NCBI GenBank assembly: GCA_964565765.1
Contig: CAZMGF010000005.1
Location: 19,290 to 83,289 of the forward strand
Source of the DNA: Bog-1181 sp964565765
Lineage (GTDB): Bacteria; Oederibacteriota; PGYV01; Palsa-1178
DNA length: 64,000 nucleotides
Reading direction: 5' to 3'
Shown: one piece after another, positions 26,270 through 35,753 of the stretch
Layout: each line of letters starts with the position of its first letter
Position numbering within the stretch: the stretch's first letter is position 1
Translations under genes and position numbers: made by a program
The notes under the pieces: model-generated
What the model saw: the letters and a program-made list of their open reading frames with translations, nothing else
What the model was told of the DNA's origin: nothing
Databases searched by the model: none

Positions 26270-26887
26270 TTAGAATATTCCAAGCCAGTCAAGAATCCTT
26301 GTAAAAATTCCCGGAGAAACTTTTTCGCCGATGGGCCCGGTACCCTCATACTGTATTATAGCGTCAGCCACATTAGTGGATGGTATGGTATTATCGGCCG
26401 CTATATCCTCCGGCCTGATAACACCGGAAATAATAAGATTTTCATTTTCGTCATTGATCTTGACCACTTTTGTCCCTTTTATCATCAAATTGCCGTTTGA
26501 GAGGACCTTTTCAACCCTTGCGGAAAGCTTTGCCGAAAGGCTGCCGGAACGTTCAGATTGCCCGTTTCCGCTCTGGTTTTCCTGCCCGCCCGCGCCCCAA
26601 GAAGGGACCGTCATTGATGTTCCGTTGCCCCATGAAGTGCTGGTTCCCATGCCGCCCTGAAGCGACTGCTGCTTCTGCGTCGTGAGCGAAGCGCTCTGCG
26701 AACCAGTTGTGGATTCTACTATTATAATGGTAACAATATCCCCGACTTTAACCGCCTTGTGATCGGTATAAATGGAGCCTATATCCTCCTCGTTCTTTAC
26801 AACTTCATCAGCCAGCAGGAAACCGGCGTATAAAAGAACAAGGAATACCGCGGTAAAAGCCGCAACAAACCTTTTTTTTGCCTTCAT
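26270..26887 (-). CDS. flgH: Flagellar L-ring protein, without a lipobox
   Basis: 205 residues. The family blocks GSIYTDHKAVKVGDIVTIIIVE, a Gly/Ser/Gln linker, LSARVEKVLSNGNLMIKGTKVVKINDE and ISGVIRPEDI are all present. FlgH normally is a lipoprotein with Cys at the mature N-terminus. This protein has no cysteine at all and instead a standard signal peptide ending near LLADE. The L ring must be held in the outer membrane without lipid, or by another protein. Confidence 0.93.
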   Translation of the reverse strand: MKAKKRFVAAFTAVFLVLLYAGFLLADEVVKNEEDIGSIYTDHKAVKVGDIVTIIIVESTTGSQSASLTTQKQQSLQGGMGTSTSWGNGTSMTVPSWGAGGQENQSGNGQSERSGSLSAKLSARVEKVLSNGNLMIKGTKVVKINDENENLIISGVIRPEDIAADNTIPSTNVADAIIQYEGTGPIGEKVSPGIFTRILDWLGIF

Positions 26888-26910
26888 TTTGTTCTCCTTA
26901 AATATGTCGT

Positions 26911-27861
26911 TTATTTTTCTATCACAACTTTTCCGGAATCATCGACCTTTCCGGAAACGGTTTTTCCGCTGTTAAGCCTTACCTTTACCGTATCGCCTTC
27001 CCTGCCGTCGCCCAGAGCCGTACCCTCCGACTGGACATTTACCGCCTTTATTTTTACTATAACGTCAACGGTGGCGCCTCTTTTAAAGGCCGGTGCGCTG
27101 TCAAACATATCCGACGTAAGCATTGCGCCTTTCATTATGGCCCTTGAAGTAACCCTTTTAAAAAGAACTGACGGATCCGTTATTACCGTATCCGGCAGAT
27201 ATGTTATGTCCTTAACTTCCATTGTTATCCCCTCCGGATAAACCGGGGATTGCCTCTGAAAATCCACCGCCGCCACTGCGCACGGCGCCATTACCCGTAT
27301 GACCGCCGATACCGGTTCGGTCTTGTAAAGAACATTGTCAACATATATTTCAACCGCAACAGAAATAATTCCTTTATATGATAGCTGCTGGCCCTGCTTA
27401 ACCCGGATATCAACCTGTCCGGCGGGCACTGAAACAGTTCCCTTAGCATGCCTGATTTTTATATCAAACGTCCCTGCCTGCCATGGAATGTTCGAATTAA
27501 GGAAATCCATGGCCGTCTTTTCAATATCCTCCCGGGCAACGGAAGTTTTTGATGTATAAACCGACACAATTTCAGCGCCTTCAACCGGCATATATTTAAA
27601 ATATTTATGCACCCTGGCTTCGATAAATTCTTTTTGAATGGAAGTTTTAAAGCCCGGCACCGCCGACTTTCTTATATATATTTCCTTTAACTTTTCAACA
27701 TCCTGGCCGGTGGCGCCCCTGAAATCCGCTATGTCCCCGAGGTATATTTTGTCGCTGGAAACATAAATATCGCCCTGCTTAATTACCACGGCGGCTGTGT
27801 CGGCCGCCCTCAGGCAAAACGCGGCCATTACATTTAAAAGAACAAATATTTTAAATTTCAT
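26911..27861 (-). CDS. flgA: Flagellar P-ring assembly chaperone
   Basis: 316 residues with a signal peptide (1-19). The C-terminal SAF domain is recognisable (ITSRAIMKGAMLTSDMFDSAP, then RRGATVDVIVKIKAVNVQSEGTALGDG-like pattern). It helps FlgI polymerise in the periplasm. The N-terminal half is longer than in proteobacteria and holds extra beta-strands. It lies between flgG and flgH as in many flagellar operons. Confidence 0.9.
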   Translation of the reverse strand: MKFKIFVLLNVMAAFCLRAADTAAVVIKQGDIYVSSDKIYLGDIADFRGATGQDVEKLKEIYIRKSAVPGFKTSIQKEFIEARVHKYFKYMPVEGAEIVSVYTSKTSVAREDIEKTAMDFLNSNIPWQAGTFDIKIRHAKGTVSVPAGQVDIRVKQGQQLSYKGIISVAVEIYVDNVLYKTEPVSAVIRVMAPCAVAAVDFQRQSPVYPEGITMEVKDITYLPDTVITDPSVLFKRVTSRAIMKGAMLTSDMFDSAPAFKRGATVDVIVKIKAVNVQSEGTALGDGREGDTVKVRLNSGKTVSGKVDDSGKVVIEK

Positions 27862-27878
27862 TTATTCTGGTTTGTTGT

Positions 27879-28670
27879 TTATGACGACTTTAAATTATTG
27901 GCGTCCTGAAGCATCTGGTCGGAAGTCGTAATCGCCTTCGCGTTCATTTCATAAGCGCGCTGCGAAGTTATCATGTTTACCATTTCCTCAACTACCTGGA
28001 CGTTCGAGGATTCCAGCTGCCCCTGCGCGAGCGTGCCGTAATTTCCCACTCCCGGAACTCCATCCACGGCCTCGCCGGATGCTTCGGTCGCCTGGAAAAG
28101 GTTTCCGCCCAGGGATTGGAGCCCCGCCGGATTTACAAAATTCGACAGTTTAATTGTCCCTATCACCTGTGAAGTTGTGTTGGCCGGAGTTGTTATTACA
28201 ACGTCGCCGTTCTCCCTTATCACAACACTGGAAGCGTCGGATGGAATAGTAACCGGCGGTTGAAGCGCGTAGCCGCTTGAAGTCAGGATGTTGCCCTGGG
28301 CGTCAAGTTTGAACGACCCGTCCCTTGAGTAATTTACATCCCCGTTCGGATTCTGTATGGCAAAAAATCCTTCGCCCTGAATGGCCACATCAAGAGTGTT
28401 GTTGGTTGTGACAAGCGCTCCCTGAATGAAAGATTTCTGGGTTGAAGAAAGCATGGTTCCATGCCCTATTTCTATAGGGGTCGGGAACTGCGTGCCCATG
28501 CTGTTGGTCATGCCCGCCGGGCGTATCGTCTGGTATAAAAGATCCTGGAACTCAACCCTGTTCTTCTTAAAACCAGTGGTGCTGACGTTTGCCAGGTTGT
28601 TTGAGATTGTGTCAATACTCTGCTGCTGGGCAGCCATTCCTGTTGCCGCCGTCCAAAGTGACCTTAACAT
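27879..28670 (-). CDS. flgG: Flagellar distal rod protein
   Basis: 263 residues, the usual length. The N-terminal motif LWTAATGMAAQQQSIDTISNNLANVSTTGFKK and the C-terminal MVNMITSQRAYEMNAKAI mark a rod protein. GSFKLDAQGNIL and the LESSNVQVVEEM block fit FlgG rather than FlgF. It is exported by the flagellar type III apparatus and spans the P and L rings. Confidence 0.95.
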   Translation of the reverse strand: MLRSLWTAATGMAAQQQSIDTISNNLANVSTTGFKKNRVEFQDLLYQTIRPAGMTNSMGTQFPTPIEIGHGTMLSSTQKSFIQGALVTTNNTLDVAIQGEGFFAIQNPNGDVNYSRDGSFKLDAQGNILTSSGYALQPPVTIPSDASSVVIRENGDVVITTPANTTSQVIGTIKLSNFVNPAGLQSLGGNLFQATEASGEAVDGVPGVGNYGTLAQGQLESSNVQVVEEMVNMITSQRAYEMNAKAITTSDQMLQDANNLKSS

Positions 28671-28709
28671 TTTTAAGCCTCCTTAAAATTTCTTTATTTA
28701 GCCGCCGTA

Positions 28710-29531
28710 TCAGATGGTCAGATTTGTAGTTACAGAACCTATGCTGTTGGCCGCTTTGTCAAGCGTTGAATCCTGGGCCGTTATCGCTTTTGAAGCGGAT
28801 TCATAAGCGCGGTACGATGTTATCATTTCCACCATTTCTTTCACCACATTTACGTTCGACGCCTCGAGATATCCCTGTTTGATCTGCACGTTTTCCACCC
28901 TGTCGTCCTCGGGAAGCGGCGCTCCGTCAAGCTTGTAAAAAAGGGAATCGCCCTGCTTGCGCAGATTGTCATCTTTTGTAAAGAGCCCTATGCGCAGCGT
29001 GTCGATTTCCTGGCTCGTCTTGTCGCTGTTATCAAAGACCCTTCCGCTTTCGTCTATGTGCACATTTGTGGAGTTAAGCATTATACGCCCCGCCTGCCCG
29101 AGTACCGGATAACCGGTCTGATTTACAAGCTGCCCGTCGGCGTCAACCGAAAAATTTCCGTTCCTGGTATACCTTATGCCGTTCGGGGTCATTACCTCGA
29201 ACATTCCGTTTCCTTTTATCGCAAGGTCCAGGTTGTTGGACGTCTGGACGTACGCGCCTTCGTCAGTGAGTTCCGGAACAACTCCGTCAACCCTTAGCTG
29301 GACGCCCCTTCCCATCTGCCCTATGGGCGAAATATTATCCACCATGCCGCCGGGAACCACGGATTTATCATCATTTATCCTGTTAAGGAAAACAGTCGGA
29401 AAAGGCACATACAGGGCCGTGTCTTTCTTAAATCCGGTTGTATTGACATTAGCCAGGTTATTGGCTATAACATCCTGCTGCTGCTCCTGGGCAACCAGTG
29501 CCGATGCCGCTGTGTAAAGGCCGCTTATCAT
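28710..29531 (-). CDS. flgF: Flagellar proximal rod protein
   Basis: 273 residues. Rod-protein motifs are present at both ends (ALVAQEQQQDVIANNLANVNTTGFKK; YLEASNVNVVKEMVEMITSYRAYESASKAI). It is more divergent than the neighbouring FlgG, and the order flgF-flgG is standard, so FlgF is the best call. The ATG at 29531 is only 24 bases after the stop of a PorV-like gene, so the flagellar operon seems to be read through from the outer-membrane genes. Confidence 0.88.
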   Translation of the reverse strand: MISGLYTAASALVAQEQQQDVIANNLANVNTTGFKKDTALYVPFPTVFLNRINDDKSVVPGGMVDNISPIGQMGRGVQLRVDGVVPELTDEGAYVQTSNNLDLAIKGNGMFEVMTPNGIRYTRNGNFSVDADGQLVNQTGYPVLGQAGRIMLNSTNVHIDESGRVFDNSDKTSQEIDTLRIGLFTKDDNLRKQGDSLFYKLDGAPLPEDDRVENVQIKQGYLEASNVNVVKEMVEMITSYRAYESASKAITAQDSTLDKAANSIGSVTTNLTI

Positions 29532-29555
29532 ATTATCTGCTCCTTTTAATAAATT

Positions 29556-31253
29556 TTATCTTGTCGCCGCCGGCTGCCTTACGTTCTGTTTTGCCGGCTG
29601 CTGCTGCGGCGCGGTTGTAGTATCCCCGGCAACCGTGTTTTCCGGTTTCGCAACGTCGCTTATTTCCCTCGATGGCCTGGATTCAACAGGCGGCGTGTCG
29701 TTGGAAACCGATGATATGGCGTAGTAATATTTCTTGCCGACTTCAAGCCCCTTTAACATATAATGGACATCCCTGACCGGCGAGGCGTTTGCCTTGGCGT
29801 AGCCTTTTCCCGGCGTCTCTGTTATATAAATATTGTATCCTGCCGTTCTCGGCCCCGGCATTACTCCCCACCTGATATCGATGGCGCCGTTTTTCTCCAC
29901 TTTGCTTGCCTGGGCTATCGGGAATATCTCCGGCGTGCCCGGCACAACAGGCGCGGGTACGACAGATGCTTCGTTCGAGTACGAGCTCTCTACAGGCGGG
30001 TACGTGTTGTTGATGGCGACAACCACGAAATAATACCTGGTGCCGTTCTGAAGCCCGTCTATGGTAACATAATTTTCCTTTATTCTTTTCGCTATGGGTA
30101 TGTATCGTGAACCCGGTGATTTCGACATATAAACCGCGTAACCCGTTACGTTCGGGTCGTCGTTGACTTCCCAGGTCAGGTTGACCGCGTTATTGGCAGG
30201 GTATGCTTTCAGGTCCTTCGGAGGCCTGACCACGCTGATTGCCCTGATTTCTTCCTTGGGCTGCCCGAACCTTAAAATAAGATCCACCCTGTGGGAATCG
30301 CCGAGATGTTCGGCATGGCCTATGTAAGCGTAATCAATTTCCCATGTGTCTTCCTTATATGAAACGCCGCCCGTGAAGCTTCCCGGCATGGTGGCAAAAG
30401 CCGTGTACCCTCCGCGTAATCCCAGATGATTTTTGAAGAACCATCCCTCGAGGCCCACGTGCAGCCTGTCCTCCTGCGGTGTAAGGGCGGTTATGGTAAC
30501 GTTATTTACCGAATCATATATCGGCGTGTCCAGCGGCTCGCCGCTTATATTCATATCCTTAAAAAAGTCATAGTCAACTGCGAACACAAGATTGTCTTCT
30601 ATATAATATGCCGAAGCTATTTTAAAGACGGTCGGAATCTGCTCTTCGCTTGTTCCGCCGGACCAGTAAAGGCTCGTATCTACGTCCTGGATAAACAATC
30701 CAAAATTAAGTTTTTTGCCCCACTGTGGAAGCGGTATCTGATAAAGCACCCCCATGTCCATGCCGAGCCCGTTCGCGATGCCCTGCAGATTAACTCCCGA
30801 TGATGTTGTGTATGAAGCTGTAGAATTATAGTTATAGTATTTCACATTTAAGCCTATGGAAAATGTCCTTTCCAGGTTGAGATTCGACGCGAAGCTGCCG
30901 GTTACGGTAAATTCTTTTGTATTGTTCTTGTCACCGTGTATAAGAGAAGTTACCGAAAGCTGCCATGCCGTATCCTCAAAGAAGGGCGCTCCGAAAGAAA
31001 GATAAGTGTAATACTCTTTCCCGTTGAGCAGCGGCCCCAGAAAAATGTCCATTTCCGCCCTGTTAAGCTGGGTTAATCCGGCCGCATTCCAGTATTCCGC
31101 GCTGCCGTCGTCGGAAATGGCGCCGAAAGCGTCGCCCATACCCGTGGCCCTTCCGCCTATTCCGAGCACTCCGCCTTTGTCAAAAGCTCCCCCAAAAGCC
31201 AAAGCCGCAAACATTGCAAAAACCGCGGTAAGGAAAAGTAACTTTTTATTCAT
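29556..31253 (-). CDS. PorV/UPF0164-family outer-membrane barrel with two fibronectin-III domains
   Basis: 565 residues. Signal peptide about 1-21. The family hallmark follows (GGRATGMGDAFGAISDDGSAEYWNAAGL), and beta-barrel strands run to about 335. Two fibronectin type III domains lie at about 345-435 and 440-530. A Pro/Gln/Thr tail ends the protein. PorV in Bacteroidetes binds the C-terminal signal of type IX secretion substrates. Here the extra domains probably lie outside the barrel. It sits 9 bases after another PorV-like gene and just before flgF. A fatty-acid-transporter (FadL) relation is also possible, as the folds are similar. Confidence 0.82.
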   Translation of the reverse strand: MNKKLLFLTAVFAMFAALAFGGAFDKGGVLGIGGRATGMGDAFGAISDDGSAEYWNAAGLTQLNRAEMDIFLGPLLNGKEYYTYLSFGAPFFEDTAWQLSVTSLIHGDKNNTKEFTVTGSFASNLNLERTFSIGLNVKYYNYNSTASYTTSSGVNLQGIANGLGMDMGVLYQIPLPQWGKKLNFGLFIQDVDTSLYWSGGTSEEQIPTVFKIASAYYIEDNLVFAVDYDFFKDMNISGEPLDTPIYDSVNNVTITALTPQEDRLHVGLEGWFFKNHLGLRGGYTAFATMPGSFTGGVSYKEDTWEIDYAYIGHAEHLGDSHRVDLILRFGQPKEEIRAISVVRPPKDLKAYPANNAVNLTWEVNDDPNVTGYAVYMSKSPGSRYIPIAKRIKENYVTIDGLQNGTRYYFVVVAINNTYPPVESSYSNEASVVPAPVVPGTPEIFPIAQASKVEKNGAIDIRWGVMPGPRTAGYNIYITETPGKGYAKANASPVRDVHYMLKGLEVGKKYYYAISSVSNDTPPVESRPSREISDVAKPENTVAGDTTTAPQQQPAKQNVRQPAATR

Positions 31254-31262
31254 TGTTCACTC

Positions 31263-33437
31263 CTAAAAATTGGGATAAATTGCCTGCCCGTTCAGGTTGA
31301 CATTCGAACCCATTACCTGGTCAATTGTCATTGCTCCGCTGCCATTGATTGACATATTGGCGCCTCTTAACATCTGCTCAACTGTTATCTGTCCCCTGGC
31401 GTAATTTTCCGCCTGGGCAATCGGCACCGTCAGAAGCAGGCTGTTGTTGTTCCCATACACAGCGTTTACACCGATCCTGTCAATCGAATATCCCAGGCTC
31501 TCGGCTATGGAGCGTATTATGAGCCCCATTTCTTTCATGACATATTTCGGCTGCGTATTCTCAGTGTAATATTCCATATTAAAATTTTTTGTGCCGTCCG
31601 GATTTGTCGCGATTGCCGCCGATCTTACGGCCGAGGCGTCAATATTCGGATAACCGAGTATGGTCACAGGGCCCGCCGCGCCACTCACGGACTGCGGGGA
31701 CGCTGTAACAGTGGTCGGCGTTATAAAATATTCCGGCGACGGCCCCGGAGGAGCCACCGGTGTCGGTTTTGTCTTGGCTTTTTTAAGGGCCTCAAGGTCC
31801 CTTTTCATGCTTGATGCAAGCGTCTCTTCGTTCCCCTCATCCTTTGCCTTAAGATTATTCAGCAGCTTCCTCAAATCGTCAAGCACCTTTGGATTAACCC
31901 CCTCAATTACCGGTGTATAAATCTTTACGCTCTGCACCGGCGTTGAAGAAGTGCTTCCAAGCTTGTCGGTTGCCTCAAATATAAATGAATACTCCCCATC
32001 AGGAAGCACCTGGTATTTGTTGTCCGAACCGTTCCAGACTATCTGCGACGGCGGGACGCCTATGTCAACATATGATTTAACAAGATTGTTTTTGTTGTCA
32101 AGAATATTAAGCGCCCATCTGTCAATTCCGGCCTTTGATGCGGCGTTAAGCTTGAAAATAGCCGTCTCGCCGTTTTTCGGGGCGAATGAAAGGGGCTCAA
32201 CAGCCGCGAACACATCGGGTGTGGGCAGTTTCCTGGCTACTTTTCCCCACATCCATGTCAGTGTTATCCAGTGTGAATCTCCTTCGTTTTCCGCTTCCTG
32301 GTCAAAAGGCAGTCCGTGCAGATAAGCGTAATCAATTCCTATAATATATCTTGCCGATACTCCGAGCGACATCCTCCATGGCTGCTGGTTCATCGGCCAG
32401 ATGAGGCCGCCGCGCAGGGCAAAGTGGCCGTCTATGAACCACTGCTCAAATCCGAATTTTATCCTGTTCTGCTCGTCCTGAAATACGCCCGGGTCATTTA
32501 CCGCATCCCAGTCTATTGAGAAGCTTGTTGTTTCCTTTTCAATGAGTTCGGTTGTCCTCATCGAAATCGCCACATCGGATGTGAAATAAAGGGGCATTGC
32601 CACCCCTGATGAATAATAATTGAATCGTCCTGAAATATCGCGCAGCATAATACCAATATTAAGGTCCTTTAAGAATTCGATAATACGGAGCTTGTAAAGG
32701 AAACCCAGATCAAGCGCCCACGCCCATGCGTTATAATCGGATCCTACGACATCCAGCATCCCGGCGTCGGAAAATTCATATTTAACGTTGACGCCGAAAT
32801 CAAACGATTTGTCCGCGGTCAAAGGCGTCGAATATGTCAGGACGACCTGGTCCTCCTGGAAAGGCAGGTTCATATATGTGCGGTACATATTGCCCAGGAA
32901 CTGCTGCATTGAAGGCACTATATCTCCGTACCACTGGGCATAAGTTCCCGGCGACATTGATGTGGGGGCGTCTCCGCTGAAAAGCCCGCCGGGCCCGATT
33001 CCCACGCCGCCGCCAACGTTGGGAATTTTAATATTGTTTGGATAAGCTCCGGTCGGGTGATAAAGTTTTTCATATGAAAGGGCGAAATACTGCCCGCCCA
33101 GGGCCATGTCAAATGTGGCGAAATCGGTGTAAGGAACCCCGTTGTAAAGCGAACCGCCCGTCCAGGATAATTCATTGTGATCCATCTGGGCAAGCCCCGC
33201 GGGATTGTAATAAACAGCTGAAGCGTCGTCGGCAATGGCCGCAAACGCCTCCCCCATTCCGAGCGCCCTCGCGCCTACCCCGTAGGGGTTCCACTTATTG
33301 AAAAAGGGATATGTCGTTTTTGATTCCCACTGAATTGCCAGAGTATCCAGTTCGTCCTGGTTTACAGCAAGAATAATAGAATTCTGAATGAAGACAAAAA
33401 TAGATAAAAGCAAAAACAGGAATATACTTTTTCGCAC
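31263..33437 (-). CDS. PorV/UPF0164-family barrel with FlgD-like immunoglobulin domain
   Basis: 724 residues from the GTG at 33437, which has GGGAGGA upstream; the longer frame to 33467 lacks such a site. The signal peptide is about 1-24. The PorV hallmark is VGARALGMGEAFAAIADDASAVYYNPAGLAQ-like, and the barrel extends to about 410. A FlgD-type Ig domain follows at about 425-520 (IVWNGSDN and LPDGEYSF motifs). A roughly 170-residue C-terminal region has no family I recognise. It heads a likely long operon running into the flagellar genes. Confidence 0.82.
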   Translation of the reverse strand: MRKSIFLFLLLSIFVFIQNSIILAVNQDELDTLAIQWESKTTYPFFNKWNPYGVGARALGMGEAFAAIADDASAVYYNPAGLAQMDHNELSWTGGSLYNGVPYTDFATFDMALGGQYFALSYEKLYHPTGAYPNNIKIPNVGGGVGIGPGGLFSGDAPTSMSPGTYAQWYGDIVPSMQQFLGNMYRTYMNLPFQEDQVVLTYSTPLTADKSFDFGVNVKYEFSDAGMLDVVGSDYNAWAWALDLGFLYKLRIIEFLKDLNIGIMLRDISGRFNYYSSGVAMPLYFTSDVAISMRTTELIEKETTSFSIDWDAVNDPGVFQDEQNRIKFGFEQWFIDGHFALRGGLIWPMNQQPWRMSLGVSARYIIGIDYAYLHGLPFDQEAENEGDSHWITLTWMWGKVARKLPTPDVFAAVEPLSFAPKNGETAIFKLNAASKAGIDRWALNILDNKNNLVKSYVDIGVPPSQIVWNGSDNKYQVLPDGEYSFIFEATDKLGSTSSTPVQSVKIYTPVIEGVNPKVLDDLRKLLNNLKAKDEGNEETLASSMKRDLEALKKAKTKPTPVAPPGPSPEYFITPTTVTASPQSVSGAAGPVTILGYPNIDASAVRSAAIATNPDGTKNFNMEYYTENTQPKYVMKEMGLIIRSIAESLGYSIDRIGVNAVYGNNNSLLLTVPIAQAENYARGQITVEQMLRGANMSINGSGAMTIDQVMGSNVNLNGQAIYPNF

Positions 33438-33515
33438 AATATCCTCCCGATGCGTATAATATTCCAATATGTAAAAACAAGTTGCAACTCTGAAAGCTAT
33501 CCAACTAATTTATTT

Positions 33516-33544
33516 AATTTAACATAATATAATTTTTATGTCAA
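33516..33544 (-). promoter_or_regulatory. Sigma-70 promoter of the PorV-flagellar operon
   Basis: TTGACA (33544-33539) and TAAATT (33521-33516) on the minus strand with a 17-base spacer, in an AT-rich gap about 80 bases before the GTG start at 33437. Confidence 0.55.
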
Positions 33545-33574
33545 TTTATTTTTTTCCCGCCTTAAAAATAAGGG

Positions 33575-33593
33575 GCTTTTTAAGATAAAAAGC
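33575..33593 (-). terminator. Possible weak terminator after the TIGR03915 gene
   Basis: A 7-bp AT-rich stem GCTTTTT/AAAAAGC with a five-base loop is followed on the minus strand by CCCCTTATTTTT. A second 5-bp hairpin lies at 33560-33573. The stem is A/T-rich, so this is weak. Confidence 0.3.
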
Positions 33594-33618
33594 GGTAAAA
33601 GAAGGGTTATTTAAAGGA

Positions 33619-34365
33619 TTAACCGGCGGAAAATTCAGCCATGTTTTTTCTGTATTTTTTGGGCACAAGCCTGGCCTGCAGTGCCGTGTTTTTCCTTTCC
33701 CTTATGGCCATTACATTAAAATATGTACGCCACATCAATTCAAAATCAACTGTTTTTCCCTCTTTATTCCCGAACTCAAAGTCCGCTGTTTTTTTATAAT
33801 AAATCCTGCCTGATGAATAAAATGCCGAAATCCCCCTTATGGCGTCATGTATTATCCAGTCCTGCGATGACAATCTCAGGCTGAAATGACGGGCAAGCAA
33901 AGCCAGAATATTGTGTTCCGGTTCAACCTTTGCGTAAAATTTCCCCGGTTTTACCTCGGCAAACCTCAGAAACCCCTTTAACCTGTGCGCCTCGCCCATT
34001 GTCTTTTTCGCCGCCCTGTAAACCCGCATTACACGGTCATCCGCCAGATTTGAATTTACACGGGCTCCTTCCCTGACGGCAAGTTTTATATAGTCCAGTA
34101 TATCTTTTTCAACGCCTTTTATTTCGGAAAGCAGGGCCCAGGCGGCCATATTGAGCCCCTCTCTGGTTGCGCTTGATTCCAGAAGCTTTTTCATAGACTC
34201 CGCCGCTTCATGGTCGGTGTTTATTTCTTCCCTGCGATCGAAGAGCCCTTCCTGTGCCTCTTCGCGTCCGGCGGCCTGTATGTCAAATTCAGTCTCCTCC
34301 ATCATAAGGCGCAGGCATACGGTAAAAAAACCATCAGGCGTACCGTCGTATATATATATATTCAC
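33619..34365 (-). CDS. TIGR03915/DUF4130-family protein (putative DNA repair partner)
   Basis: 248 residues. It starts with the family pattern YIYDGTPDGFFTVCLRL. The middle has the conserved MGEAHRLKGFLRFAE and the C-terminal RHFSLRLSSQDWIIHDAIRG block. The family is found almost always beside a radical SAM protein of TIGR03916, and both are annotated as putative DNA modification or repair proteins; the chemistry is unknown. The start overlaps the end of the TIGR03916 gene by four bases. Confidence 0.9.
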   Translation of the reverse strand: MNIYIYDGTPDGFFTVCLRLMMEETEFDIQAAGREEAQEGLFDRREEINTDHEAAESMKKLLESSATREGLNMAAWALLSEIKGVEKDILDYIKLAVREGARVNSNLADDRVMRVYRAAKKTMGEAHRLKGFLRFAEVKPGKFYAKVEPEHNILALLARHFSLRLSSQDWIIHDAIRGISAFYSSGRIYYKKTADFEFGNKEGKTVDFELMWRTYFNVMAIRERKNTALQARLVPKKYRKNMAEFSAG

Positions 34366-35633
34366 GCTCCCGCCCCTTTAACGCCGCCGGCGCCGTTAAA
34401 TCCCGGCAGAGCCGCCGCTGGCGGGGCGAATAATTCAAGCTGTCCGCCGCCGCCTGAAGGCCCCTTTTCAAGAAGCCCCTGCCTTATATTTTTTTCCCTC
34501 ATGTTGATGCCCGCCGCGTGGTATCCGTTGACGGTCAGAAAGTATTTTGCCCTTTTTATTACAACTCCCAGTTTTTTTAGGTCATCGACAGCGGGTAATT
34601 TTACCCTGCGCGCCGCGATGAGCCTGCGCGCGCTTTTAACACCAATACCCGGAACGCGCAGCAGTTCTTCATAAGCGGCATTTTTTATTTCCACAGGAAA
34701 ATATCGCAGGTTGCGCAGGGCCCAGGCGGATTTAGGATCAAGCCGCGCGTCAAAATAAGGGTCCGCATCGTCCAGAATTTCATCAGCGGAAAAGCCGTAA
34801 AACCGCATCAGCCAGTCGGCCTGATAAAGGCGGTTCTCCAGCAGCATCCGGGGCGGCCCGGCCAGGGAGAGCCTTTTATCATTATTCACATGGACATAAG
34901 CGGAATAATAAACTCTTTTAAGTTTCATGCCGCTGTAAAGCCTTTCTGTGAGCGTTACAATTGATTTGTCGGTTTCTTTTACGGCGCCTATTATAAGCTG
35001 CGTGGACTGGCCGGCGGGCACAAAGACCGGCGCGCTTTTCAATATTTTTCTTTCGCTGCCGTAGAGCTCAATAGACTTTTTTATCTGTTCCATTGGGGAC
35101 TTTATATCGTCCATTCTTTTATCCGGTGCGAGCAGTTTTAAACCCGTTTCGTCGGCCATCTCCATATTAATGCTCATGCGGTCAACAAGCCTGCCGGCCC
35201 TGTCAATTAGCCCCGGCGAGGCCCCCGGTATGCCCTTCATATGTATATAGCCGTTAAAAAAATATGTTTTTCTCAGCAGTTCGGCTGTTTTAACCATGAG
35301 CTCCATGGTATGGTCCGGCGAGACAAGCACCGCAGAGCTTAAGAAAAGTCCTTCTATATAATTACGCCTGTAAAAATCAATTGTCAGCCGCGCGGCTTCC
35401 TCCGGCGAAAATGAGGCGCGCGCAATATCATTTGACCTGCGGTTTATGCAGTAAGCGCAGTCAAGGGAGCAGGCGTTTGTCAGCAGTATTTTGAGCAGCG
35501 AGATGCATCTTCCGTCAGCCGTGAAAGTGTGGCAGACCCCTGACGGCGCCGCATTGCCGGTTCCGCCAGTAGTGTGTTTTCTGAAACTTCCGGACGAAGA
35601 GCAGGAAACGTCATACTTCGCCCCTTCTCCCAA
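34362..35633 (-). CDS. TIGR03916-family radical SAM protein (putative DNA modification/repair)
   Basis: 423 residues. The radical SAM motif is Cys55-x3-Cys59-x2-Cys62 (NACSLDCAYC). A helix-hairpin-helix DNA-binding motif is near the C-terminus (LLRVPGIGVKSARRLIAARR). The N-terminal KYDVSCSSSGS is typical for the family. The annotated start is TTG at 35633. The frame continues upstream through LELSEKLRILGEG, which resembles the family N-terminus, so a CTG at 35660 may be the true start. A Gly/Pro/Ala-rich tail follows the last family block. Confidence 0.9.
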   Translation of the reverse strand: MGEGAKYDVSCSSSGSFRKHTTGGTGNAAPSGVCHTFTADGRCISLLKILLTNACSLDCAYCINRRSNDIARASFSPEEAARLTIDFYRRNYIEGLFLSSAVLVSPDHTMELMVKTAELLRKTYFFNGYIHMKGIPGASPGLIDRAGRLVDRMSINMEMADETGLKLLAPDKRMDDIKSPMEQIKKSIELYGSERKILKSAPVFVPAGQSTQLIIGAVKETDKSIVTLTERLYSGMKLKRVYYSAYVHVNNDKRLSLAGPPRMLLENRLYQADWLMRFYGFSADEILDDADPYFDARLDPKSAWALRNLRYFPVEIKNAAYEELLRVPGIGVKSARRLIAARRVKLPAVDDLKKLGVVIKRAKYFLTVNGYHAAGINMREKNIRQGLLEKGPSGGGGQLELFAPPAAALPGFNGAGGVKGAGA

Positions 35634-35753
35634 TATTCTGAGCTTTTCAGATAGTTCCAGGTTGCACCGCCGTGTATAATGTATTTGATAAAATTATACA
35701 CTTTGTATGTTTTTTTGTCAATAAAGAAGTTTACTTTTCCTGGAGGGGGCGTG

